38,170 nt of DNA. Origin: Alloyangia mangrovi. GTDB lineage: Bacteria; Pseudomonadota; Alphaproteobacteria; Rhodobacterales; Rhodobacteraceae. Both the position numbers and the translations under genes were made by a program. This document shows positions 8,229-15,779 of this stretch, piece by piece. The stretch covers positions 1 through 38,170 of the forward strand of contig NZ_NTHN02000056.1 of assembly GCF_002300555.2 (NCBI RefSeq), written 5' to 3'. Within the stretch, counting starts at the first letter, position 1, and each line of letters starts with the position of its first letter. The notes under the pieces were generated by a model. It was not told the DNA's origin. It searched no databases and saw only the letters and a list, made by a program, of their open reading frames with translations.

Positions 8229-9185
8229 TCAGGCGCCGATCGTCCTATCCAGGAATGCGCGGATCGTCGGCCAGACCGGGGCCTGGACCGGCACCTCCGC
8301 CTCGCCGCCCGCCGCCGCGCTGCGCCAGCGCATCATCTCGCGCGGGCCCGCCGCGTCCATGTCGGTGCGGTTGAGAAAGCCGTGGCCCAGCCCCTCGATC
8401 CTCAGCAATTCGGCCCGCGCCCCCGCCGCGTCCAGCCCGTCGAAGAGGCCGCGGCTCTGCGCGAACGGGATCGCGCTGTCGTAGCTGCCGTGCAGGATCA
8501 GGAAGGGCGGCGCATCGGGCCGCGCCCGCGTCGAGGGATCGGCGGCGGCGGCGCGCTCCGGCAGCGCGGCGACCGTGCCGCCGAGGAACAGGCACTCCAG
8601 CGCCTCGGGATCGGTCATCGGGCGCGGCGGCGGCAGGTGCGCGGACTCGGGATCGGTTCCGGGCAGCGCCGCGGGATCGCGCTGCGCGTCGAGCAGGGCG
8701 AAGCTCACCGGCCCGTAGCCGTCGACCACCGCCGCCACCTCCGACGAGACGCCCGGCCACTCGTCCGAGATGAACTCCGCCGGGGCCAGCGCCGCGAGGC
8801 TCGCGAGGTGGCCACCCGCCGACGAGCCGAGCAAGGCGATGCGTCCGGGGTCGATGCCGTAGTCGTCCGCGTGGCTGCGCAGCCAGCGCACCGCGGTGGC
8901 CGTGTCGATCACCGCTGCCGGGAACGGCGCCTCGGTGCTCAGCCGGTAGTCGATCGAGACCATGGCGTAGCCGCTCTCGGCGAAGTGCCGCGACAGGTCC
9001 GGCGCCAGCCGCCGGTCGCCGAAGCGCCAGCCGCCGCCATGCAGGAAGATCACCGCCGGGTGCGGCCCGAGGCACTCGGGCAGGTAGACGTCCGCCAGTC
9101 GCGGGACGCCACCCGCGCGCGAGAAGACCTGGTCGGCCAGCAGCCGCACGCCGGGGCGCAGCGCGGGCAGTTCGGCGCGGCTCAT
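8229..9185 (-). CDS. Alpha/beta hydrolase (cytoplasmic esterase)
   Basis: A 318-residue HSL-type alpha/beta hydrolase without a signal peptide. It has the oxyanion motif HGGGW at about residues 49-53, the nucleophile elbow GSSAGG with Ser122, an acid-loop region HGSYDSAIPF, and a catalytic His in GLGHGFLNR near residue 276. The start at 9185 overlaps the stop of the bicupin gene (ATGA), so the two are translationally coupled. A much longer in-frame upstream extension is only a shadow across the bicupin gene. If the bicupin is a real flavonol dioxygenase, this enzyme is the natural candidate to hydrolyse the ester (depside) product; that is inference. Confidence 0.87.
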   Translation of the reverse strand: MSRAELPALRPGVRLLADQVFSRAGGVPRLADVYLPECLGPHPAVIFLHGGGWRFGDRRLAPDLSRHFAESGYAMVSIDYRLSTEAPFPAAVIDTATAVRWLRSHADDYGIDPGRIALLGSSAGGHLASLAALAPAEFISDEWPGVSSEVAAVVDGYGPVSFALLDAQRDPAALPGTDPESAHLPPPRPMTDPEALECLFLGGTVAALPERAAAADPSTRARPDAPPFLILHGSYDSAIPFAQSRGLFDGLDAAGARAELLRIEGLGHGFLNRTDMDAAGPREMMRWRSAAAGGEAEVPVQAPVWPTIRAFLDRTIGA

Positions 9186-10210
9186 GCGTCGGCCCCGGGT
9201 TTTGCCCCCTCGGGCCGTCCCAGCGGCACGATGTCGAGCGCGTCGAGCTTTGCCAGAACGCGGTCGAAGCGGAAGGGCGGCGGGTCCTGCGGATAGACGG
9301 TGCGGTCGGTGGGATCGCCGAGCGTGTAGAAGAATTCCTCGAAGACGCCGGGCACCAGCCAGCCGATGATCTTGGTGTAGGGCTCGAGGAACTGGAAGGC
9401 ATGCGGCGTGCCGCGCGGCACGAAGAGGAAGTCGCCCGGCGCCAGCTCGAGCTCCTCCTCCCCCGCGCGCATACGGATCCGGCCCGCGGCACAGAAGAAG
9501 GTCTCGTCGTGCCTGAGGTGCATGTGCGGCGGGATCATCGGACCCTGCGGCCCCTCGGTCAGCAGGGTGAGGAAGCGCCCGTCGCTCTGCGCATTGCCCC
9601 CGGCAAAAGTGAAGAGCTGGTCGGCCACCACCAGATGCGCGCCGCAGCCCGCCTCGAGCACGTAGGGCACGGCCGCGTCCGGCAACGCGCGCAGCGGCGC
9701 CCGGACCGGCAGACCCTCGGACAGCGCGCCGAGGATCTCGGTGTCGCAGCCGGGCGCGTTGGCCTCGGTCAGGTCCGCCCATGTCCCCGCGTCCCGGTCG
9801 GGTTGCACGTAGCCCGCGTATGGCGTGCCCAGCCCGGCGAGCAGCCCGCCCGCCTCGGCCCCGGTGTGGAAGAGCATCGCGCGGTTGCGCAGCCGCGTCA
9901 TGCGCAGGCCATAGTCCGTGCCCGCGGGGATCGAGGCGTAATCGCCCCCGACCAGCCGCCAGCAGGCGCCCTGCATGAAGAGCTCGATTTCGCCCTCGAG
10001 CACCTGCAGTGCCACGTGGCTCTGCGCATGGCGCAGCATCGGCAGCCCCGCGTCGCGCCCGCCGGTCAGCATCGACAGCGCGAAAGCCCCGCCTGTCTCG
10101 GCCGCACCCGCGTAGGCCGAGGTGACCATGCCGCCGACAAGATGACGCGGCCCCATGCCCGCGCGGATGCCGTAGGGCGCGGCCTCTCCGGGCAAATGGT
10201 TGAAACGCAT
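9182..10210 (-). CDS. Bicupin protein, quercetin 2,3-dioxygenase-like
   Basis: A 342-residue protein made of two cupin domains. The C-terminal cupin keeps a full metal site: PPHMHLRHDE gives His229, His231 and Glu236, and GTPHAFQ gives His270. The N-terminal cupin has lost most of its site: only His61 remains, with Leu, Val and Tyr100 where the other ligands should be. Overall order and spacing resemble bicupin quercetinases, which open flavonols with O2, releasing CO and a depside. GGAGG precedes the start at 10210. It is translationally coupled to an esterase gene and follows a NodD-like regulator. It could instead be an uncharacterised cupin dioxygenase or a pirin-like sensor. Confidence 0.8.
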   Translation of the reverse strand: MRFNHLPGEAAPYGIRAGMGPRHLVGGMVTSAYAGAAETGGAFALSMLTGGRDAGLPMLRHAQSHVALQVLEGEIELFMQGACWRLVGGDYASIPAGTDYGLRMTRLRNRAMLFHTGAEAGGLLAGLGTPYAGYVQPDRDAGTWADLTEANAPGCDTEILGALSEGLPVRAPLRALPDAAVPYVLEAGCGAHLVVADQLFTFAGGNAQSDGRFLTLLTEGPQGPMIPPHMHLRHDETFFCAAGRIRMRAGEEELELAPGDFLFVPRGTPHAFQFLEPYTKIIGWLVPGVFEEFFYTLGDPTDRTVYPQDPPPFRFDRVLAKLDALDIVPLGRPEGAKPGADA

Positions 10211-10292
10211 GAGCTGTCCTCCCGCCGTGGCGTCGTGGTCTCGTGACCCCGACTTATCCGGCAGAAGCGACCCAAGCGGAAATTGATTGTTT

Positions 10293-10312
10293 GGACCGTG
10301 ACCTATCGGTCC
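10293..10312. promoter_or_regulatory. Inverted repeat GGACCG-N8-CGGTCC between LysR and bicupin genes
   Basis: Perfect 6-bp arms (10293-10298 and 10307-10312) around 8 bases, overlapping the end of the LysR gene and about 85 bp upstream of the bicupin start. It could be an operator for the adjacent LysR protein or a weak termination hairpin. The sequence alone does not decide. Confidence 0.35.
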
Positions 10313-11241
10313 GGTGAATGTATCGCCCCGCCCTCTCCCGGCTCGCGCGCGAGGGTCATCATCAGATCGCAGAGCCAGCGCAGCCCAGTGTCACCCTCGG
10401 CATGACGGCCCCATTGCAGCACCAGTCGGTTCGCAGGAATGTCAAAGGGCAGCGGACGCACCGCCAGCGGCAGCACCTCCGCGAACTGCCGCGCGGTGCG
10501 GTCGGGCAGCGTGCCGAGCCGCTCGGTGCCGAGCACGTGCCAAGGCACCGCGGCATGACCCGAGACGGTGACGCTGCCCGAGAGCTGGCCGTGCAGCTGT
10601 TCGACGAGAATGCGGTCGATCGGCGTCTTGCGGTCGGGGCCAAGCTCGAGCAGCACGTGATCCGCGCCGACATAGGCCTCGGCGGTCAGCGGACGCGCGG
10701 CGATCTCGGCATCGCGCCAGCAGATCACCGAGTAGGGCTCATCGTAGAGTGGCGCCTGCGGATGGCCGCCCGCGGCATATTGCAGGGGGATGGCCAGCAG
10801 GTCGATCTCGCCCCGGTCGAGCTGCGCCTGCGGGTTGCCGCCGAGCGGGCGCACCACCAGCCGGATGCGCGGCGCGCGCGTCCGCACCTCGCGGCCGACG
10901 CAGGCAAGAAAGCCCAGCGAGACCGCCTCGGCCGCCATGATGGTCACCTGCCGGTCCTGCGCCGCGGGGTCGAAGGCGCCGGGCACCAGGACCCGCGCCT
11001 CGATCTGCCGCAGCACCGCCGCGACCTCACGGTGCAGCACCCGGCCGCGGTCGGTCTGCGCCATCTGCCGCCCGACCCGGACCAGCAGCTCGTCCTCGAA
11101 ATGATCGCGCAGGCGGGCCAGCGCGTTGCTGGTCGCCGCTTGGCTGAGGTTAAGCCGCCGCGCCGCCGCGCTGACGCTGCTTTCGTCGAGCAGCGCCTCA
11201 AGGGCGACCAACAAGTTCAGATCGAGTCCACGAAAGCGCAT
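10303..11241 (-). CDS. LysR-family regulator, NodD/NahR-like
   Basis: A 312-residue LysR protein. The opening MRFRGLDLNLLVALEALLDE is strikingly similar to rhizobial NodD proteins, and the winged helix follows (SAAARRLNLSQAATSNALARL). The C-terminal part is a periplasmic-binding-like effector domain (VTIMAAEAVSLGFL, then RLVVRPLGGNPQAQLDRGEIDLLAIP). Members of this subgroup answer to aromatic compounds: flavonoids for NodD, salicylate for NahR. It lies directly upstream of the bicupin/esterase genes on the same strand with about 90 bp between, so it probably controls them. Effector identity is inferred only. Confidence 0.9.
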   Translation of the reverse strand: MRFRGLDLNLLVALEALLDESSVSAAARRLNLSQAATSNALARLRDHFEDELLVRVGRQMAQTDRGRVLHREVAAVLRQIEARVLVPGAFDPAAQDRQVTIMAAEAVSLGFLACVGREVRTRAPRIRLVVRPLGGNPQAQLDRGEIDLLAIPLQYAAGGHPQAPLYDEPYSVICWRDAEIAARPLTAEAYVGADHVLLELGPDRKTPIDRILVEQLHGQLSGSVTVSGHAAVPWHVLGTERLGTLPDRTARQFAEVLPLAVRPLPFDIPANRLVLQWGRHAEGDTGLRWLCDLMMTLAREPGEGGAIHSPDR

Positions 11242-11423
11242 GGTGGGCCTGCCTCAAAAACTCTGTTGCACCAGGTGTGCAGCAATCCGAAAAAGTTCTC
11301 AGCCCGATTCTATAGATAAGCGTCGGCTGACTGAAAGCCTCGAACGGCGCGGCTTGAGAGCTAGCAGGATGCACTGATTTCTGTGGCCCTACATGCTTCA
11401 CGGCTGCGACAAAGAGGGGTGAC

Positions 11424-11643
11424 ATGAGCGATCTCTTCTGGCGAACCGACGCGCAGATGGCACGTTTGGCCCGTCCTTTCCCAAGTCACAAGGGAAATCC
11501 CGGGTTGACGGAAAGCGGGTGCTGAGCGCATCGAGATAACATTCGGCAGGATCAAGGAACGGAGGCGCGTCGCGACCGGTTATGACCGCTGCCCCAAGGA
11601 GATCCTCTCTGCCATCGCGCTCGCGGCTCTCGTCAACTATTGA
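11424..11643 (+). pseudogene. IS5-type transposase remnant (internal deletion)
   Basis: The left part starts ATG at 11424 and reads MSDLFWRTDAQMARLARPF, the characteristic N-terminus of IS5-group transposases. A frameshift follows near 11482, then after about 45 bases the sequence jumps to the far C-terminus (FGRIKERRRVATGYDRC, PKEILSAIALAALVNY) and stops at 11643. Roughly 200 internal residues, including the DDE catalytic acids, are gone. The sequence just after the stop (11644-11661) looks like the IS right end; I see no matching left inverted repeat. The element is dead and abuts the next LysR gene. Confidence 0.75.
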
Positions 11644-11677
11644 TTATGAATCCTGACCCCAAAATCGTATCGCGAGC

Positions 11678-12655
11678 ATGGCCATCGAAAACTCCAAACG
11701 CCTTCTGGCCCGGCTCCGCTTCCGCCAAGTCCGCTGCTTTCTTGAAGTCGCGCAGCGCGGCAGTTTCGTGGCCGCCGCAGATGTGCTGGCGCTGACCCAG
11801 CCCGCCGTCTCGCGCTCGATCCGCGAGCTTGAGACGACGCTTGATGTCACGCTCTTCGACCGCTCGCAGCGCGGCGCGGTGCTGACGGTGCATGGCCGCA
11901 AGCTATTCGACGCCGCTGAGGCCGCCATGGCGCTGCTGACCGAGGGGCTGCAAGCGACACAGGACATGGGCGGCAGCCGAGAACTCTTGCGCATCGGTGC
12001 CCTGCCCAACGTCTGCGGGCTGACGCTGCCGGGGATCATCGAGGATTTTCAGCGGCTCTACCCGCACAGCACCGTGCGCGTCGTCTCGGGCTCCAACTCG
12101 GAGCTGCTGGCGCGGCTGCGGCAGGGGGCGCTCGACGTGGTGATTGGGCGGCTGTCGGATTCTACCGCCATGCACGGGCTCAGCTTCCAGCACCTATACG
12201 ACGAGTCGATCGTCTTCGTGGTTGGCACCGAGCACCCGCTCGCGCAGCCCGGGGCGAGGGTCGATCTGGGCACGCTGCTTCAAGAGCCCATGCTGGCGCC
12301 AATCCCCGGCACAATCATTCGGCAGGAGCTAGAGCGCTTCTTGGTTAAGAGCGGCTTTGTCACCCCCGACTTCGCCATTGAGTCCATCGACGCGGGGTTC
12401 AATATCAAGACCATCCGCGCCGCAACCCACGTGGTGGTGACGGTCGAGGCGCTTGTTGCGGACGCCAGCGCAGCGGGCGAGGTGGTGATCCTGCCGATCT
12501 CGGACGAGACGCTAAAAGGGCCGGTCGGGCTGACGACGGTGCCCGGCACGCAGGAGGGCGCGGCGCTGCGGACCTTGCTGACCATGGTCCGCGAGCGCCT
12601 CTCCCGCGCACCAATTCATACCGAATTTGGTATGTATCGGGCCGAGAAGGAATAG
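11678..12655 (+). CDS. LysR-family regulator, PcaQ/GbpR-like
   Basis: A 325-residue LysR protein. The N-terminal helix-turn-helix reads LRFRQVRCFLEVAQRGSF followed by LTQPAVSRSIRELE, close to the PcaQ/GbpR group. The effector domain has GALPNVCGLTLPGIIEDF and the LRQGALDVVIGRL strand. It sits just upstream of, and co-directional with, the TAXI-TRAP/sulfatase operon, the usual place for its activator. The start at 11678 has no recognisable ribosome-binding site, and the dead IS5 remnant ends only about 20-35 bases before it, so its native leader may have been replaced. The C-terminal codons overlap a conspicuous palindrome. Confidence 0.88.
   Translation: MAIENSKRLLARLRFRQVRCFLEVAQRGSFVAAADVLALTQPAVSRSIRELETTLDVTLFDRSQRGAVLTVHGRKLFDAAEAAMALLTEGLQATQDMGGSRELLRIGALPNVCGLTLPGIIEDFQRLYPHSTVRVVSGSNSELLARLRQGALDVVIGRLSDSTAMHGLSFQHLYDESIVFVVGTEHPLAQPGARVDLGTLLQEPMLAPIPGTIIRQELERFLVKSGFVTPDFAIESIDAGFNIKTIRAATHVVVTVEALVADASAAGEVVILPISDETLKGPVGLTTVPGTQEGAALRTLLTMVRERLSRAPIHTEFGMYRAEKE
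12617..12634. promoter_or_regulatory. CATACC-N6-GGTATG palindrome upstream of the TAXI-TRAP operon
   Basis: A perfect 6+6 inverted repeat with an AT-rich spacer (GAATTT), inside the last codons of the LysR gene and about 87 bp before the binding-protein start. LysR proteins of the PcaQ group bind dyads of this build (short arms around a few bases), so it is a candidate operator for the adjacent regulator. No binding evidence is available. Confidence 0.45.
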
Positions 12656-12720
12656 GTCATTCCCTCATGCATGATATAGTCTCCCGCCGCAGAGGAGAAA
12701 TCCGAACTGGAGGAGAGCGG

Positions 12721-13731
12721 ATGTTCAAGACCCTGAAATTCATCACCGTGGCAGCGGTGCTTGCGGGCGCCAGCCTGCCCGTCAGCGCCGAGACGCTGGG
12801 TATTGAGGGCGGCGGCAGTGCCTCGCTCACCGGCATCGTGCCGCAAACCTGGGCGCAGTTCACCGCCGACGCAGGCTATGACCTGCAGGTCTCGCTCGGG
12901 CAGGTGCTGACCCGCTCGGTGATGAAAGTCGGCGCGGGCCAGCTGGATCTGGCCGTGGTCCCGCCGCCCGCCTATGCCGCCATGTCGCGCGGCGTCGGAC
13001 CCTACGAGAAAACGGCCAAGCAGGCCCAGGCCTTTGCGGGCAATATGCGCATGCTGTTCACTTTCCCGGGTGGCTCGTTCCATCCCATCGTCTGGGCCGA
13101 CAGCGGCATCGAGAGCTGGGACGACATCAAGGGCAAGCGCGTCTACGTCGGCCCGCCCGCCGGAGCGGCGGCCAACCAGGCCCGCGGCATGGTGCGCGAG
13201 GCCTCGGGGGGTATGCAGGACGGCACTGATTACGAAGGCATTCGCCTGCCCTGGGAAGCCTCGAGCCAGGCCTTTCAGGACGGCCAGTTCGACATGTACA
13301 TCATGTCCGCCGCCGTCGGTCAGCAATCGGTGCAGGAACTGAGCCTGCAGCGCGAGATCCGCATCCTAGGCGTGCCGGACGATGTGGTCGCGAGCGACGG
13401 TTGGGCCGACTACCTTGTCGACCAGGCGGTGCGCACCGATGTGGTTCCCGCAGGCACCTACCAAGGCCAGGTCAATGGCAACGCCGACCAGAATATCATG
13501 GTCACGGTCATGATGATGGGTGCGAACAAAGACCTTTCGGACGACGCGGCCTATGCGCTGACCAAATCCTTCTTCGACAACCTCGACAAGATGCAGGCTG
13601 CCAACGCGCTGCTTGCGGCGCTGAACACTGACGAGCCTTTCGCGGGTGCCAACATGCCGGTTCACCCCGGCGCTGCGCGCTACTACGAGGAACAGGGCAT
13701 CACCATCCCGGACGCACTGAAGGCAGAGTGA
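12721..13731 (+). CDS. TAXI-type TRAP transporter periplasmic binding protein
   Basis: A 336-residue secreted protein. The signal peptide is residues 1-23 (ending LPVSA before ETLGIEGG). The mature protein shows the TAXI pattern: GGGSASLTGIVPQTWAQF at the ligand-facing N-terminus, QLDLAVVPPPAYAAM, then WDDIKGKRVYVGPPAGAAA. TAXI proteins bind small organic ligands and work with fused permeases rather than DctQ+DctM. The start at 12721 follows GGAGGAGAG. The downstream gene is exactly such a fused permease. The following sulfatase and SulP transporter suggest that the ligand carries a sulfate ester; this is context-based. Confidence 0.9.
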   Translation: MFKTLKFITVAAVLAGASLPVSAETLGIEGGGSASLTGIVPQTWAQFTADAGYDLQVSLGQVLTRSVMKVGAGQLDLAVVPPPAYAAMSRGVGPYEKTAKQAQAFAGNMRMLFTFPGGSFHPIVWADSGIESWDDIKGKRVYVGPPAGAAANQARGMVREASGGMQDGTDYEGIRLPWEASSQAFQDGQFDMYIMSAAVGQQSVQELSLQREIRILGVPDDVVASDGWADYLVDQAVRTDVVPAGTYQGQVNGNADQNIMVTVMMMGANKDLSDDAAYALTKSFFDNLDKMQAANALLAALNTDEPFAGANMPVHPGAARYYEEQGITIPDALKAE

Positions 13732-13768
13732 TCCGGAGCCGGGCAGACCGCCGCACCAGTTGAACCTT

Positions 13769-13792
13769 CCCCGGCCCGCGCGAGGGCCGGGG
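13769..13792 (+). terminator. GC hairpin between TAXI binding-protein and permease genes
   Basis: A perfect 9-bp stem (CCCCGGCCC at 13769-13777, GGGCCGGGG at 13784-13792) with a six-base loop and no T-run. Placed between binding protein and permease, it probably limits read-through or protects the upstream mRNA, giving more binding protein than permease. Role inferred. Confidence 0.5.
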
Positions 13793-13841
13793 CACCGCCG
13801 AGCCACGGCGAAGAGCCCGTCCCGGGCCAGGAGGACACCCC

Positions 13842-15779
13842 ATGACAACTTCGATCGACCGCAGGGTGAAGACCTTGCACTGGGCAGGTCTTGCCGTTGG
13901 ACTTGTCATCGCCCTCGCCGGGCTGGCCAACGTGCTGCCGACCTACGGTGTGCTGCCCCGCGTCGGGCCGTTCGAGCTCGACTGGTTCCGGCCGCTGTTC
14001 TACTGGCTCTGCTTCCTGAGCTTCCTGATCTGGGACGCCCTGCGCCTAACGCGAGACGACAAGCTCACGGTCTTCCACCTGTTGGGCTATGCCATCGGTT
14101 TGGGTCTGATGACCTGGGTGTCCTGGGACTATTATCAGGTCTCAATGGTGCTGAAGGACAGCTTCATGTTCTTCTCGGCCCGCGAAGCATGGATGGCCGC
14201 GATCCCCGCCGTGCTGTCGATCATCGCCTGCTGGCGGCTCTGGGGCGCGCCCATCGCCATCCTCGGTGCCGTGGTCTTTGCCTATCTCGCCACCGGCCCA
14301 TACTGGCCGGGGGTGTTCCAGACCATCGTCGGCGACATGAACGAATTCATCGCCCAGAACATCTGGTACGATGCCAGCCAAGGCATCTTGGGCAATATCA
14401 TGGGCATCGTGCTCTCGACGGTGCTGCCCTTCATCATTCTCGGCGCGGTGCTCGAAGGCTGCGGCGCGGGCGGCTCGATGATCCGTATCTCGTTCCACCT
14501 GATGCGGCGCTTCCGCGGAGGACCGGCCTATGCGGCGATCTCCGCCTCGGCGCTGTTCGGCACCGTCTCGGGCAGCGCCGTCGCCAATGTCGTCGGCACC
14601 GGCGTGGTCACCATTCCGATGATCCGCCGCCGGGGTTTCTCGGGCAACTTTGCCGGCGCGGTCGAAGCCGCCGCCTCCACCGGCGGGCAGATCCTGCCGC
14701 CGATCATGGGCGCCGCCGCGCTGGTCATGGCCGACATCGTCGGTGTCAGCTACCTCGCGGTGATCCTTGCCGTGCTGATCCCCGCCGTCGCCTATTACGT
14801 GAGCCTCTTCCTCGCGGTCTTCTTCGAGGCCGAGAAGCTCGGCATCACCGCGCGCGAGGAAGACGAGGCTGTCGAGCCGCCCGCCGGACAGGACTGGATC
14901 AACCTCGCGCTGGTCTTCGGGCCGATCGCGCTGATCGTCTGGCTGCTTGTCTCGGGCCTGTCGCCCGCCGGTGCCTCGATCGCGGCGATCTTCCTGCTGA
15001 TCCCGATGAGCTTCATCAACCCCGAGATCCGCCGCGCGCCGTGGAAGCTGCTCGAGGCGCTGGCCGAGGGTGGCAAGACCGTCGCGCAGCTGGCCATCGC
15101 CATTGCCATTGTGGGTATCGTGGTCTCGACGCTGAACGCCACCGGCATCCCGACCAAATTCGCCGTGCTGCTGGCCAATGCCGCGAGCAGCTCGCTGATG
15201 GCCGCCCTGCTGATCGCTGCCGCCGGTTGCATCGTGCTTGGCATGGGGATGCCGACACTTCCGGCCTATATCGCCATCGTCGCCGTCATGGGGCCCACGC
15301 TCACCGGCTTCGGCGTCGAGCTGCTGACAGCGCATATGTTCGTCTTCTTCTTCGGCGTCGCCTCGGTGATCACCCCGCCGGTGGCCATTGCCGCCTATGC
15401 CGCTGCGTCAATCTCGAAGGGCAAGCCCATTGGCACCGCGGTCGAGGCGACACGGATCGGGGCGATGATCTTCCTCGTGCCCTTCGCCTTCGTCTACAAT
15501 CCGGCGCTGCTCCTCGGGACCGAGGCTGCGGCAAGTGCCTCGCTCGGCTTCGTCGCCTTCTCGCTGCTGACGCTGGCGGCCTCGCTCTATCTCGCCTCGA
15601 GCGCGCTCATCGGCTTTGACAAGCAGCGCCTGCCGGTTTGGGAGCGCCTGCTGCGCCTTGCCTGCGCCGCCACCCTTCTGTCGCCTTACGTGCTTGCCGG
15701 TGCTGCCGCGCTCGGCCTGGGCATCGTGCTCGCCGTCTGGCGCCGCACCGCGAAACTTCAACCTGCCGAGGCCCTCTGA
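13842..15779 (+). CDS. TRAP transporter fused permease (4TM-12TM, TAXI type)
   Basis: A 645-residue inner-membrane protein that fuses a DctQ-like small unit (first ~150 residues, four helices) to a DctM-like large unit (from about residue 160). Large-unit signatures include FGTVSGSAVANVVGTG, STGGQILPPIMGAAA and GVASVITPPVAIAAYAAA. AGGAGG lies upstream of the start at 13842. The length is usual for TAXI-associated permeases. It should carry the ligand delivered by the upstream binding protein. Its stop overlaps the sulfatase start (TGATG), so transport and sulfatase are coupled at the translation level. Confidence 0.93.
   Translation: MTTSIDRRVKTLHWAGLAVGLVIALAGLANVLPTYGVLPRVGPFELDWFRPLFYWLCFLSFLIWDALRLTRDDKLTVFHLLGYAIGLGLMTWVSWDYYQVSMVLKDSFMFFSAREAWMAAIPAVLSIIACWRLWGAPIAILGAVVFAYLATGPYWPGVFQTIVGDMNEFIAQNIWYDASQGILGNIMGIVLSTVLPFIILGAVLEGCGAGGSMIRISFHLMRRFRGGPAYAAISASALFGTVSGSAVANVVGTGVVTIPMIRRRGFSGNFAGAVEAAASTGGQILPPIMGAAALVMADIVGVSYLAVILAVLIPAVAYYVSLFLAVFFEAEKLGITAREEDEAVEPPAGQDWINLALVFGPIALIVWLLVSGLSPAGASIAAIFLLIPMSFINPEIRRAPWKLLEALAEGGKTVAQLAIAIAIVGIVVSTLNATGIPTKFAVLLANAASSSLMAALLIAAAGCIVLGMGMPTLPAYIAIVAVMGPTLTGFGVELLTAHMFVFFFGVASVITPPVAIAAYAAASISKGKPIGTAVEATRIGAMIFLVPFAFVYNPALLLGTEAAASASLGFVAFSLLTLAASLYLASSALIGFDKQRLPVWERLLRLACAATLLSPYVLAGAAALGLGIVLAVWRRTAKLQPAEAL

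Noticed and set aside
9182-10210. Gentisate 1,2-dioxygenase for the neighbouring isomerase/hydrolase pair
   Set aside because: Length and cupin spacing match quercetinase-type bicupins better, and the typical gentisate dioxygenase motifs are missing.
14142-15335. Long minus-strand open frame opposite the fused TRAP permease
   Set aside because: Its composition is His/Asp/Arg-rich, as expected from the reverse of a GC3-rich gene. No domain; the plus-strand permease fully explains the DNA.
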